A stretch of 64,000 bases of DNA from positions 24,889,628-24,953,627 of the forward strand of contig NC_084897.1 in the NCBI RefSeq assembly GCF_958979055.1, written 5' to 3'. Shown here one piece after another: positions 47,201 to 57,907 of this stretch. Under the pieces are notes generated by a model that was not told the origin of the DNA, made no database searches, and saw only the letters and a list, made by a program, of their open reading frames with translations. Source of the DNA: Alnus glutinosa (lineage: Eukaryota > Streptophyta > Magnoliopsida > Fagales > Betulaceae). Position numbers and translations under genes: made by a program. Each line of letters begins with the position of its first letter. Positions within the stretch are counted from its first letter, which is position 1.

Positions 47201-48869
47201 AAAAGGACAACGGGGCCCTGACCTGCGAGTGAATGAGCCTAAAATGAAAGCCATGTAATTGGCCAATATCTGATGTGTTTGCATGTATTGAAAAGAAAAA
47301 TGATAAATATGTACGTTTAAAATTGCCTCATCAACCTTCCATTACTTTATGACACTGTTCAAAAAAACAAAAACAAAAACAAAAAAATTGTCCAACCTTT
47401 CTCAGGGAATGGCCGACACCCCAACCGAACTTAGCAATGGTTGCACCACCCGAACTATCGGGATTGGTGTGCCGTTTACGTTTAGTAATTTTGACCACCA
47501 GATCGGATAGTCCAATTAATCTTAATTATGTGGTGGTTGGGGGTAGTGACTGTAAGGAGGAGGGTGCAGATTTTTTTCTGCCATGTCAGTCAGAATAGAG
47601 CTGTAAAATGGTGGCAAGGGTAGCATTATTAAAGTGAAAAAGACATTTTGTAGGAACTGGCCGGTTACTGCCTTACTGCCTTACTGGGCATTGTGGGCGA
47701 GGGAAAATGACCTTCAAGCTCGGCTGAAGGCATCAGACCCACTTTGTACACAGGCCCAGATCTGAATTTTCAATAATTTACTGTTCGAATTGAGCAGTAA
47801 ATTTTTCCAAATAGAGGACAAGCCCATGACCTGTTCCGACAAACGAACTCCATAAAAACTGTATGACATTTACCATTTTAATGGCCAGTAATCTCAACAG
47901 TTTTCTCTATTCGATCCACAGGCTAAGTTGATCCTTGGTAGAATCCTGGTCCAGTTGTCCTTTTGGACATCTACAGCCGTTCTACAGGCGGCGGTGCTTC
48001 CATCTGACGTGGTAAGATCAAGGCCGCAACGGTCCTGATCAGCGTCTCTTCAGCCCAAAACGTGCATGACGTCTGCTTTGTTTTGTCTTATTAACATCAT
48101 CATTCATCGGCCTACGCATGCGAGCATCTAGATGCAGTGTAGATTTCTTCGCCGCATGAAAGCCATTATGACTTCTGGCCTCGTTGATTTGTTTTTTTGC
48201 ACTATATTCTCTCCATGCTGATTTATTAGGATTTGTCTTCTTCCCGCTTTCACGACCCAACTAGGCTCCAATTTCTTTCCTAATCACTATTTTACACTTA
48301 TATTTTTGTTAAATCACCCGCCTCACAAAAGTTGAAGTCGATTAAAATTAAAAAATTCAAGCATTTGATTAATATTTTAATATTTTTGTACTCAGGTAAC
48401 ATTGTCTGGCATGCTCAATTTCATTGACGGGCTTTGGTCGAGTTGTGGGGATGAGCGGATTATCGTGTTCACCACGAACCACAAAGAGAAGCTCGACCCA
48501 GCACTGTTGCGCCCCGGACGCATGGATGTTCATGTTCACATGTCCTATTGCACCCCAAGTGGATTTAGAATTCTTGCTGCTAATTATCTTGGGATTAAGG
48601 ATCATGCACTGTTTGGAGAGATTGAGGAGTCTATCGGGACCACCCAAGTAACCCCGGCTGAGGTAGCGGAGCAGCTGATTAAGAACGATGACCCCGACAT
48701 AGTGCTCAATGGACTAATCAAATTCCTCATAGTGAAAAGGAAAGAAAATGAGGAAGCCAAGGCCAAAAAGAGTGATCAAACTGATGAAGAAGGTAAAGAA
48801 AGTAGAAGTGCACAAGAAATTGAGTGTGTCAAAGACGAAAAGAAAGTAGATAATGACGAAAAAAAGTGA
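44252..48869 (+). CDS. BCS1-like AAA-ATPase (ASD type), array copy 1, 500 aa
   Basis: Two exons, 44252-45280 and 48396-48869, joined in phase 0 by a 3115-base GT-AG intron. Residues 20-40 are a hydrophobic N-terminal anchor (SVAATAMLARSIAQDFLP); 40-240 is the plant AAA-associated domain (NQIYEAAEIYLGSKI, LNSYLPYI). The AAA core has Walker A GPPGTGKSS at 263-271 and Walker B ILVVEDIDC at 310-318 in exon 1, and TTNHKEKLDPALLRPGRMD (sensor and arginine finger) in exon 2. The tail is charged (Lys/Glu-rich) and less basic than its neighbours'. Relatives include Arabidopsis BCS1/OM66 and HSR4, membrane-anchored ATPases of mitochondria or ER induced by salicylate and linked to cell death. First in-frame ATG used; function is inferred from family. 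Confidence 0.93.
45281..48395 (+). other. Long intron of AAA-ATPase copy 1
   Basis: Its 3.1 kb is A+T-rich with several T runs (46001-46010 region and 46208-46222), and a G+C-richer patch at 46425-46470 containing GCGGCCGCCTAATTCCCC. A TTAAATCACC-family repeat end lies at 48305-48385, close to the acceptor. No protein-coding insertion was recognised. Confidence 0.5.
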
Positions 48870-49088
48870 CAATTAGATTATTCTAAGGATAAGAACCTAC
48901 AAATTATGCCTTTCCTTTTCTTTCTAGCATTGAAAATTGAGATCATCAAGTCTTATCTGGAATGTTACATAACTTACATGGATGACTTCTTGCAAAAATA
49001 CATATGGTCGTTTAGGAGGCCATTATTTAGAGCTGGTTGTTTTGTTTTCGGGGCATGATTCATTTCTTATATATAAAAAAGTGTTAAA

Positions 49089-49096
<8 letters not shown>

Positions 49097-49136
<40 letters not shown>
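49097..49136. repeat. (TA)n microsatellite
   Basis: About 20 uninterrupted TA units, 230 bases after the stop codon of AAA-ATPase copy 1. Confidence 0.9.
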
Positions 49137-49140
<4 letters not shown>

Positions 49141-50234
49141 TTTAAGCTTATAAAATAAATGACAATTTAACATGGTATTAGAATAAAAATTATAAATTCG
49201 TACTTTTTCCCATTACTCACCTCCAAATAAGAACTTAAAATTCGTACTCGTGTCCCAAATTATAAGTTCCCAAAAGCTTAATTAAGCTTTGAAATGGGGT
49301 TTAGTTAATTGAAATAGGGAAATATAATGCTTTTATTTTATTTTATTTAATTTTTCTGTGCTAAAATTTGTTGCTTTCATAGCTGACTCTACCTAGACGT
49401 ACTCAAAAGTTAAATTGAGGATATTTGGGAACTTCGTTTTTGCTTTTTTCTTGTTGGGTCTCTGCTCAAAGGGAATACACACTGCTTAGAAAAACTTATC
49501 CTAAATATGGGTAGTTTCGTCACTATATAGCATTATACTTTATTATAGTTTTTGAAACCTACTTCGCCATACTTTAATTAACCTCGTATTTCATATTACA
49601 AATTGGCTAGATTATAACAATAAAAATTTAGGTAGCAAAAAAAGGAAAAAAGAAAACAAAGAAAAGAAACTTTCTCATACATATATACTAAAACCTTATA
49701 AGCTATTAAACGACAAAGCATTACTGTCTCACCACTTCGTACGGCTAAAATTATTAAATGTAAGCCAAAAAAGGCCAGGCTTGCTGAACGGTGGGATCTT
49801 TCCCCTTGTATGCCAAAAGGTGTGTAAAAAAGCCATGGCCCATCTCTGTTTTTGTGTATAATAGAGCTGTGGCTTGTGAATTCATGAAAAAAAAAGATAC
49901 CGACAGGGCATGCATGCTATATTGCTATCTAAAAGACAAGAGATGGGGGAAGCTCTTGCTCCAATTTAGTACGATTCTCGGAATTGTGACCGACATCTCG
50001 TAATCTTCATCATCTATGATGCAAAAGTTCTTCACTAGCTAGTTTGTGCATGCACATTTTTTTTTTTAATGGCTAAATCATAAAAACTAACTGTGAGCTT
50101 TCAGTACTGGTTGTGGGACTTACTGTTTTTTCTGTCAATTATTGCCATTCAAATCCCAAAGATGAACCTTGCCAAAACACCACAACTCTATATGCCATGG
50201 TGTCTCGGATGAATAGTAATTAGCTATAAATTAG

Positions 50235-50400
50235 TTTCTAGTTAATTCTTATAAATCAATTTAATAAAGTGACATGTGTTTCTTAACATGTGAGAAAACA
50301 CATTTTTTTTTTTAGTTTTTTTTAGTAGCACGTGCTTCTCACATGTTTTAAGAGCACATGTTATTTCTTTAGACTGATTTGCATAAATTAGCTACAAACT
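50235..50400. mobile_element. Foldback element, family F copy 3
   Basis: Words GTGACATGTGTTTCTTAACA, ATGTGAGAA, GTGCTTCTCACATG and AGAGCACATGTTATTTC repeat the stem of copies at 15577 and 36683, with TAGTTTCTAG..TTCTTATAAATC at the left and GATTTGCATAAATTAGCTAC at the right. Confidence 0.65.
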
Positions 50401-50735
50401 ATCAATTTCGATTAGATGTTGTAAAAAAGTATATGCTATAATTTTTTAAACGGTCCAGATTTAATTCTAAGCTTTATTTATTTGTTTATAACGAAGAACC
50501 TCTCAAAGATCGGACCACTTCGTGTACCTATCACTATTGGGTAAACCTCGAACCCATGCAAAATGCTTCCTCTACACAGATCGTATAGTACACTAGCTTT
50601 ATCAGTGGGCTCACCTAAGAAATTATTTGCACCCAAAAAGAATTCAAACCTTAGACATGATGAAAATGCCACCAAAATCAAAGTCTTTATTGCTTGAGCC
50701 AAACTCCTTAAAAGGTTGAATTCTACCTTTATATG

Positions 50736-50780
50736 AAAAAGAGAAAGAGAAAGAGAAAGAGAAAGAGAAAGAGAAAGAGA
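50736..50780. repeat. (AGAAAG)n hexanucleotide repeat
   Basis: About seven units of AGAAAG, between AAA-ATPase copies 1 and 2. Confidence 0.9.
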
Positions 50781-51434
50781 ATGAAATTAAATCTAAACTA
50801 GTTAAGCCAAATCATCCTGCATTTGAGCAAGCTGGCATGCAAGGCTGCAACCATGCACTAAGAATCTAAGTGCCCAGATCTATTTGATGGCCGGTACGCA
50901 AGAAGACTGGGAAAAGTACTTAAAAGACAGCAATTCTGAATTTCTGCACACCATTAATCATTCATGGCACAGACGCTTTTTTTATCAACGTTTTTCTTTT
51001 GAAAGCACATTTCGCTGGCCTCCTTTAGGAAAAATTATTTAAAAGACGAGGAACCAAAAAAAGAAAAAGAAAAGCTACTAGACTGTAGACCTCACGTTCT
51101 AACCCAGAAGACCTCGGCATCTGTCCAAAAAGCCTTATTGCCTAATGGCGTGCTGACGCATATAACTTGGAGGATAAGAACTCGAGTACAGTGCATCTCT
51201 TGGACTAACTATAGGAGGAGGATTCCACTATCAAAAAAGAGCTATAGTTTGATAACTTGGATTCCTAAAAAAGATTTCTTGAAAAAATTGCTGAAAGGGA
51301 AAATAAAAAGAAAAACCTAAAGAGTACTTCCAATAAAGCAAAGCGTCCGGCCATAAAAGATCAAACACCCCAACATTGAGAAACCCTTAGAAACAACACT
51401 CAACACACTCGAGTACTGCTCAAAGTTTGCAATC

Positions 51435-54400
51435 ATGTTTCCTCCCGGAAACATGCCTTCACCATCGTCATTATTCTCGGCCTACGCCTCCATGGCCGCT
51501 TCAATGATGCTGGTACGCTCGATGGCAAACGAGCTCATTCCCCACCCAATTCGTGGCTATGTCCTCTCTACCCTGCGCTTCTATTTCAAGGCTCATTCCC
51601 CCAAGCTCACACTAGTAATCGAAGAAATGAGTGGCATGTCCCGCAACCAAGTGTATGATGCCGCGGAGATTTACCTCTGCACCAAGATCAGTCCCAACAC
51701 CGAAAGGCTCAAGATCGGCAAAAGCCCCAAAGAGAAGAACCTGACAATCCGGCTCGAGAAGGGAGAGAAGGTCGTCGACTGTTACGAGGGGGTTGAGCTT
51801 AGGTGGAAATATGTTTGCGCCGAGTCGGAGAAAAACAACCCCAATGATCCTTTTCCGAGATCGGAAAAACGCTTCTTTGAGCTCACTTTCCAGAAGATAC
51901 ACAAGGAGAAAATCTTGAACTCTTACGTGCCCTTTTTCCTTGACAAAGCCAAGGCCATCAAAGACGAGCAGAGGGTGTTGAAGATGTACACGCTCAACAC
52001 TTCGCAATCTTATAATGGAGTCAGGTGGGAGTCCATCAATCTCGAACACCCGGCTACGTTCGAGACATTGGCCCTGGAGCCGGAGCTGAGAAATGCTGTT
52101 ATAGAGGATCTAAACAGGTTTCTCAAGAGGAAGGAGTTCTATAAGAGAGTGGGGAGGGCGTGGAAACGTGGGTACTTGTTGTATGGACCCCCAGGCACCG
52201 GAAAATCGAGCCTGGTTGCAGCCATGGCTAATCATTTGAAGTTTGATGTCTATGATTTGCAGCTTGCAAATATATTGCGCGATTCGGACCTGAGAAAATT
52301 GTTGCTGGCTACTGGCAATAGGTCAATACTTGTTATTGAAGATATTGATTGCAGTGTGGAGCTACCAGATCGTCGTGTTGGAGATGGACGTAAGCAAAAT
52401 GACGCACAGGTTAGTAATTGCATATTTTATTTCTTCTCACGTTTTGAGTTTTTCCCATTAATTGCATACTACTTTCCTTTTGAATTTTGATATGATTAAG
52501 CCGGAATGGGATCCTGCAATTGCCTTTCCCCTGAAATCTTGAGAGAGGTTCATGATTGTGTTCATCAGCCCAATGGGTCCATTAGGAACCTCTCATACTT
52601 GCCATCGAAACAGAAGATTGCAGCCAATTCCGATCCCATTAAGTCGAGTAATTTTACAAGTTCTTTTTGTGTTCCTTTAATAATGAAATGAAGTGACTTA
52701 AAATTATTATTCAATTAAAATTTAATAATGATCGATTATATCCTCAATAGTAATTATAAAAGCCGCCAATGACCCAAGAGAAACTTACATCATTAGTCGA
52801 TTAATTCACTTCAAAAGTAATTTGAAAAGTCTAAGGTGGCTGCCATGACTAATTGGCCAGACAAAATTGCCCCCGACTGGCCATAATTGTGGGGCTTGTC
52901 CCTTTACATTTGGAGTATAGAACTCTTTTCTACAAAAAACAATGGGCAGCAGTATATCTTTTATACTTTTTGCACATGCGCGCACCCTTTTCCCATGCAT
53001 GCCTCTTCATAAATTTGTTTTAATTCGTCTCTTTTCATCTGGTGAATCTTCTGCTTTGATTGCATTAGTATTTCATTGGCTATTAACCAGCGTGTCGTTA
53101 ATTAAACAATTCATTTCACCCCCCACAAGCCCCACCACTAGTGCATTCCTTCCTAAACATCATCCTTTCACAATCAAGCCACGACAGAGGCCCCCGATTC
53201 CTTTTTATTACCATCATCACCACCACCAAATACAAAACACATAGAAAAGACTTTTTCTTGGTAGTGGGCAGAAGGATCTTTATTCGTGTAAAAGTTATAA
53301 TACCCATTTCAGGTTCATGTATGTTTTATGCATTTACTTGCATTGACCAATGGTTTCACAAGAATTCCCTTCGTTATCTTTGGTTTCAAACCTCACACCG
53401 AAATGAGTATTATGTAAAGTATGTATGTATTAACTTTAAATCCTGACAATTAAATGAATAGTATCCATTTCATTTGAAATTGAGATAATATTATTCTCAC
53501 ACAGACTATCTGACTCCCAACCACTCAAGTATTTTAACTTCTTCTTTTTTCTCTCTCTTCTTTCTCTTTTTTCTTACCCTTTTTAAATTTTTAAAGGTTG
53601 AATATTCCTTCTTTTTCCAATGCCATGCCAGCATGTAAGAGTTTGCCCATTCTCAGCCATGAAGAGGTCTATTTTAATGCTACATGGAAAATTCAGATTA
53701 GATTTTATACCATCTAATAGAGTATATTTGCCTATTATGCCAAGTCATTTAAATATTTTAAATGATGTGACAATATGTACAGTATTAGAAGCTGTAAAAT
53801 CTAATATGCGCCATAAAATGATTCATCTTTATTTCACCATCTTCTTTACTCCTTAAATGGCATTGCCACATCAAACAAAAAAAATTGGCTCTTGACAAAT
53901 TCTTTTTGGGCTGACATGGTAATGCTACATCACATTGCCACATCAATAAATTCTTTGGGCTTGATATGACAGTGTCACATCGCAGTGTCACGTTATGGTG
54001 TGTTTGTAGCATTTCCTTCAAATATACCCTCATGAATCCAACTGGCCACTTCTCTCTGTCTACAAATAGAGGCCCAAGGCATATACTTCTTCCATTTCCA
54101 ACCCTAATTGAAAGAAAAGGTAATAATTGAACATCCATCGACCACAATTATACTAAACTCAATTTTTTACTTTCTAAGTTGGCGCAGTTGACCCTATCTG
54201 GGCTACTAAACTTCATAGACGGCTTATGGTCTAGTTGTGGAGATGAGAGAATCATCGTATTCACCACCAACCACAAGGACAGGTTAGACCCCGCTCTGTT
54301 GCGTCCTGGACGTATGGACATGCACATTCACATGTCCTACTGCACGTCACATGGCTTAAAGCAGTTGGCCTCAACCTACTTGGGAATCCACGGCCACCAC

Positions 54401-54682
54401 CATCTCTTCGGAGAGATTGAAGACTTACTGGAAAGTGTAAACGTGACCCCTGCACAAGTTGCTGAAGAGTTAATGAAGAGTGAGCATGCTGACATTGCAC
54501 TCCAAGAACTTATCAAACTCCTTAAGCGCAAGAGCATGGAAGGCGATGACAGTGAGCAGGACGTGGCTGAGAAAAATGCTGGAATTCGAGGGGCGAAAAG
54601 GCAGAAATTAGAGAACAAACCAAGAAAATCTGGGAGGAACACAAGAGGAAAAGGCAACAGAAGAAGAATAAAAAGCTTGTAA
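51435..54682 (+). CDS. BCS1-like AAA-ATPase (ASD type), array copy 2, 489 aa
   Basis: Two exons, 51435-52409 and 54188-54682, phase 0, with a 1778-base intron at the same codon position as in copy 1. The start MFPPGNMPSPSSLFSAYASM leads into the anchor ASMMLVRSMANELIP. Walker A GPPGTGKSS begins at residue 251; Walker B is ILVIEDIDC; exon 2 starts LTLSGLLNFIDGLWSSCGDE (Leu instead of the usual Val at the junction, because the acceptor is GCGCAG|TTG). HKDRLDPALLRPGRMD carries the arginine finger. The tail after residue 455 is strongly basic (KRQKLENKPRKSGRN, GKGNRRRIKSL). Same family and expected role as copy 1; no defect seen. Confidence 0.93.
52410..54187 (+). other. Intron of AAA-ATPase copy 2
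   Basis: Mostly A+T-rich. At 52502-52650 a GGAATGGGATC word pairs with GATCCCATTAAG, suggesting a small foldback. Repeated words about CACATC.CA.TG.CAC near 53865-54000 form a short imperfect local repeat. No coding insertion recognised. Confidence 0.4.
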
Positions 54683-54867
54683 TCAGCTGGCAGCTGATGT
54701 CTATATAACTCACTAATCTATCTAGAATGATGTCAACCTAGATAGATTACCAAGAAAATCTGGGGAGGAACACTGGAGGAAAAGGCAACAGAAGAAAAAG
54801 AAAAGGCTTGTAATCAGCTGGCAGCTGATGTCTATATAAATCACTAATCTATCTAGAATGATGTCAA
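54619..54867 (+). repeat. Tandem duplication of the 3' end of AAA-ATPase copy 2
   Basis: Bases 54619-54736, which hold the last about 20 codons, the stop and the start of the 3' UTR, are repeated at 54749-54867 with about 93% identity. The second copy sits entirely in the 3' UTR and is untranslated. Confidence 0.92.
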
Positions 54868-55155
54868 AGTACTAGTAAAATAATCATTGATTCGGGTTTG
54901 ATTTACTACTCTCCAGTGTCGAGTAAAGGCTACGTATAAATACATCAAAATTGTAGTTTTGAAAGAAATTGGATACCGCGCGCAGTAGGAATCGCCAACC
55001 CAAGCTTCATATAAGTACTAATTCTATTGTACATGAAGACTCGCTGTGTACACTTCTGAGCGAAATTTCTCGAATACAAACATCAAAACCGCAAATGAAA
55101 GAATTACAAGACTACAGGAAAATCCCAGAGATGCAATGGACCAAAAGGAAACAAC

Positions 55156-55528
55156 TTAAGCCAATAGATTTTGTTTGTATCCCCAGAAACAACAAGAACA
55201 ATCAAAGGGACAAAGTGGGGTATCTCCAGCATCTGCCTTATTGATACCTAACTCCTCTTCTGTGTAGAGAGCAAGCCCATCCTTTATCCTCTTTCTAGGC
55301 CGATCGAGAAGGTGGATCCACAAACCCACCATCAATATTAGACCCTTTATCCTTGTTCTTTTTCTTCATCTTCTTAGGATTTCTAGTTGCATCTTCATTC
55401 GGCTTTTCAGACTTTTCTGGTTCAGATTTATTTCTCTTTTTTCCCGAAAAGATTTCATCAATCTCACCGCTAGGTTTTTTCTGCGCTGAAGAGGGTTTTT
55501 CTTCTTCAGCAACATTATCTTCTTTCAT
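55156..55528 (-). pseudogene. DUF1764-type protein, frameshifted copy
   Basis: The minus-strand frame from ATG at 55528 encodes a lysine-rich protein with the hallmark SGEIDEIFSGKKRNK and GGFVDPPSR; it hits a stop at 55296. One base out of frame the family C-terminus continues: GLALYTEEELGINKADAG and TPLCPFDCSCCF. So one base is inserted near 55304-55308. The usual stop after CCF is also lost (TGG at 55183-55185) and the frame runs on to 55156. I recognise the protein as DUF1764 (eukaryotic, function unknown). Lack of introns fits a retrocopy, but no poly(A) tail is visible. A sequencing error could explain the shift but not also the lost stop. Confidence 0.75.
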
Positions 55529-56955
55529 TTGACATCTTCTTTTCTTTTTTTTTGAAAAAAAATCTTTTTTTTGGCATCGTAAGGAACTAAAGCTGCGTAC
55601 CCACTTACCCGGATATAAGTTTTGGTGAGAATTAAATGTTATAATATAAATTAAATGATTAATTTTTTTTTTATTATTAACTTAAGCTATCTTGATAAGT
55701 GATGATTTAATATCATATCAAACCCGAATGAGATAGTTCAAGTTGTAAGTCACTTGGCTCTAATTGTTAGAAGATATGAAGGGCTAGAATATATGGAAAG
55801 TATAATATACTTTCCATATATTCCATATTTGATTGATATTGTAATATTCTACATTGATGGTATGTTGTAATCAAATCATGGGGATTTAATTACTATATTT
55901 GATGAGAATTTGATTACCATATTTGTATTTACTTTACACCTATAAATAGGGACCTCTGTATTGTAAACAATTAAGCAATAAAGAAGCACAATGTAGTCTA
56001 TTATAAGCTTCCGCTTTCTCTCTTCCTCTCTCTATTTCTATCTCTTTCTTACATAAAATTCTCTTGTCTTTATTCTATTATTATACTATTTGTCTTTAAG
56101 TTTTCCATCCTATCATATTTTCTTTCATGGTATCAGAGCTATAGGCTAACGCCAGTGTTTCATCTAATGGTCTTGTAAATTTTTTTTTTTGTTTTCTTAT
56201 ATTTCATTTTTCTCTTGATAGTCATTATTTTGCAGATCTCCTCACCATAAATTTTGTGTATTATTGACAAAAAAAAAAAAAAATCTCCTTTCCCCGCATA
56301 TGTCTTTTCTTTTTGTATTGTTGTTCCTTTTTTTTTTTTTATTCCCAAATAAAAAAAAAAAAAAAAAAAAATCTCACTCCAAAGCAAAACCTGTTTTTGC
56401 TTCTTTTTTTTGTTTTTCTTCATTTTCCTTTGGTTTGTGTTTTTTTTTTTCTTTTTTTTTTTTCTTCTTCTTCAAACAAGTTGTGCGCGTGAATTGGAGA
56501 TAAGCTTTACTCCAACCCACACCACCTGTGTCTCCTACAATCCAAAACCCTTGTCTTGTTCTTAATCTTTCATACACAGCAAGCATCAGATATTGCTTCT
56601 CTCATACACAGCATGCGTCAGATCTTACTTTGTTACTGTTGATCTCCGACAAATCCAGCCGAGTTTCGCACTTCACAGTCAGGATCGGTCTCTCTGCCGC
56701 CGTCCACTTCTCAGATTCGGCGCCTTCTCCTTCGGTTGTGCAGGCCCAACGTTGGCGCCCTTTCCTCCGGTCATCCATGGCCCGTTGCAAGTAGAGCTTC
56801 TCCTCACCCTCGCAGTCACCATCTTACCGCCCCTTTGCCGGTCGTCCATCAGTCCCACCGTCCCCTTCAAGGTTGTGCTCGTATCTGCTTTTATTCCTGC
56901 GAATTCTTGTAGCAGTTATCTGGTAAAATGATTGTTGCTACTTTGGTTGTTGTTC

Positions 56956-56956
<1 letters not shown>

Positions 56957-56994
<38 letters not shown>
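56957..56994. repeat. (GA)n microsatellite inside the LTR element
   Basis: About 19 GA units, followed by an A-rich run, in the internal region of the LTR retrotransposon. Confidence 0.9.
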
Positions 56995-56999
<5 letters not shown>

Positions 57000-57140
57000 A
57001 AAAGAAAAAAAAAAGATGTAGTTTTGGCAGTGAATGCCCAATGGGTAGTCTCGGGAAGATGAAAAAAAAAATGAGAAAAAAAGAAGAAGAAGAAAATAGA
57101 AGTGAAAAAAAAAAAAAAAAAAAAATCAAAATCAAAAGAG

Positions 57141-57390
57141 GCCAAGTTGCCCATATTATTCTTGCCCATAGTTGGCTCATTTTATTTTGGCCCAAAGTTG
57201 GCCCCATCTTTCTTTTCTTTTCACTTTCTTTGGCCCATAGTTGGCCCATTTTATTTTGGCATTTGAAAAGTGATATCATGCCTTATTTAGCCCATAGTTG
57301 GCTCACTTTTTCTTTTTGGCCCGTAATTGGCCCAATCTTTTTTTTCTTTTATTTTCTTTTCACTTTCTTTGGCCCATAGTTGGCCCATTG
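57141..57390 (+). repeat. Imperfect repeats of GGCCCATAGTTGGCCCA in the LTR element
   Basis: At least seven degenerate copies (GCCCATAGTTGGCTCA, GGCCCAAAGTTGGCCCC, GGCCCGTAATTGGCCCA and others), spaced irregularly by T-rich sequence. Each unit is itself nearly palindromic (GGCC..GGCC). Non-coding. Confidence 0.85.
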
Positions 57391-57907
57391 ATATTTAAGG
57401 CGCATCTTCACCGTCGCCGACTTCCTTCATTCATCGTCGTTGACTGTCGTTGATCGTTGTCATCTCCAAAAGAAGAAGAATAAGCATTTATTGTAAACTC
57501 AAGATTCCAGAATCTTTCACCTTGAGTTTGAAGGGGGATGTTAGAAGATATGAAGGGCTAGAATATATGGAAAGTATAATATACTTTCCATATATTCCAT
57601 ATTTGATTGATATTGTAATATTCTACATTGATGGTGTGTTGTAATCAAATCATGGGGATTTAATTACTATATTTGATGAGAATTTGATTACCATATTTGT
57701 ATTTACTTTACACCCTATAAATAGGGACCTCTGTATTGTAAACAATTAAGCAATAAAGAAGCACAATGTAGTCTATTATAAGCTTCCGCTTTCTCTCTTC
57801 CTCTCTCTATTTCTATCTCTTTCTTACATAAAATTCTCTTGTCTTTATTCTATTATTCTACTATTTGTCTTTAAGTTTTCCATCCTATCATATTTTCTTT
57901 CACTAAT

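Larger units (their letters stand above)
48870..51434. other. Intergenic region between AAA-ATPase copies 1 and 2
   Basis: Contains (TA)n at 49097-49136, a foldback at 50235-50400 and an (AGAAAG)n tract at 50736-50780. No gene is recognised. Confidence 0.45.
55765..57902 (+). mobile_element. Young non-autonomous LTR retrotransposon with CTAAT target duplication
   Basis: 5' LTR 55765-56127 (363 bp) and 3' LTR 57539-57902 (364 bp) start TGTTAGAAGATATGAAGG and end TTTTCTTTCA. By eye they differ at only two substitutions and one single-base indel. The 5' LTR is followed at once by TGGTATCAGAGCT, the initiator-tRNA primer site; the purine tract GAAGGGGGA precedes the 3' LTR. CTAAT flanks both ends (55760-55764 and 57903-57907). 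Each LTR has a CTATAAATAGGG TATA box. The 1411-base interior has no gag or pol, only a G+C-rich patch, a GA microsatellite and a GGCCCATAGTTGGCCCA repeat, so it depends on another (probably Copia) element. Confidence 0.95.

Noticed and set aside
48039..48260. 73-codon minus-strand frame in the intron of AAA-ATPase copy 1
   Set aside because: Basic, composition-driven translation with no family similarity.
51612..52049. 145-codon minus-strand frame
   Set aside because: Antisense shadow of AAA-ATPase copy 2 exon 1.
57141..57390. Regular repeats suggestive of a CRISPR-like array
   Set aside because: Units are degenerate, unevenly spaced and inside a plant LTR retrotransposon.
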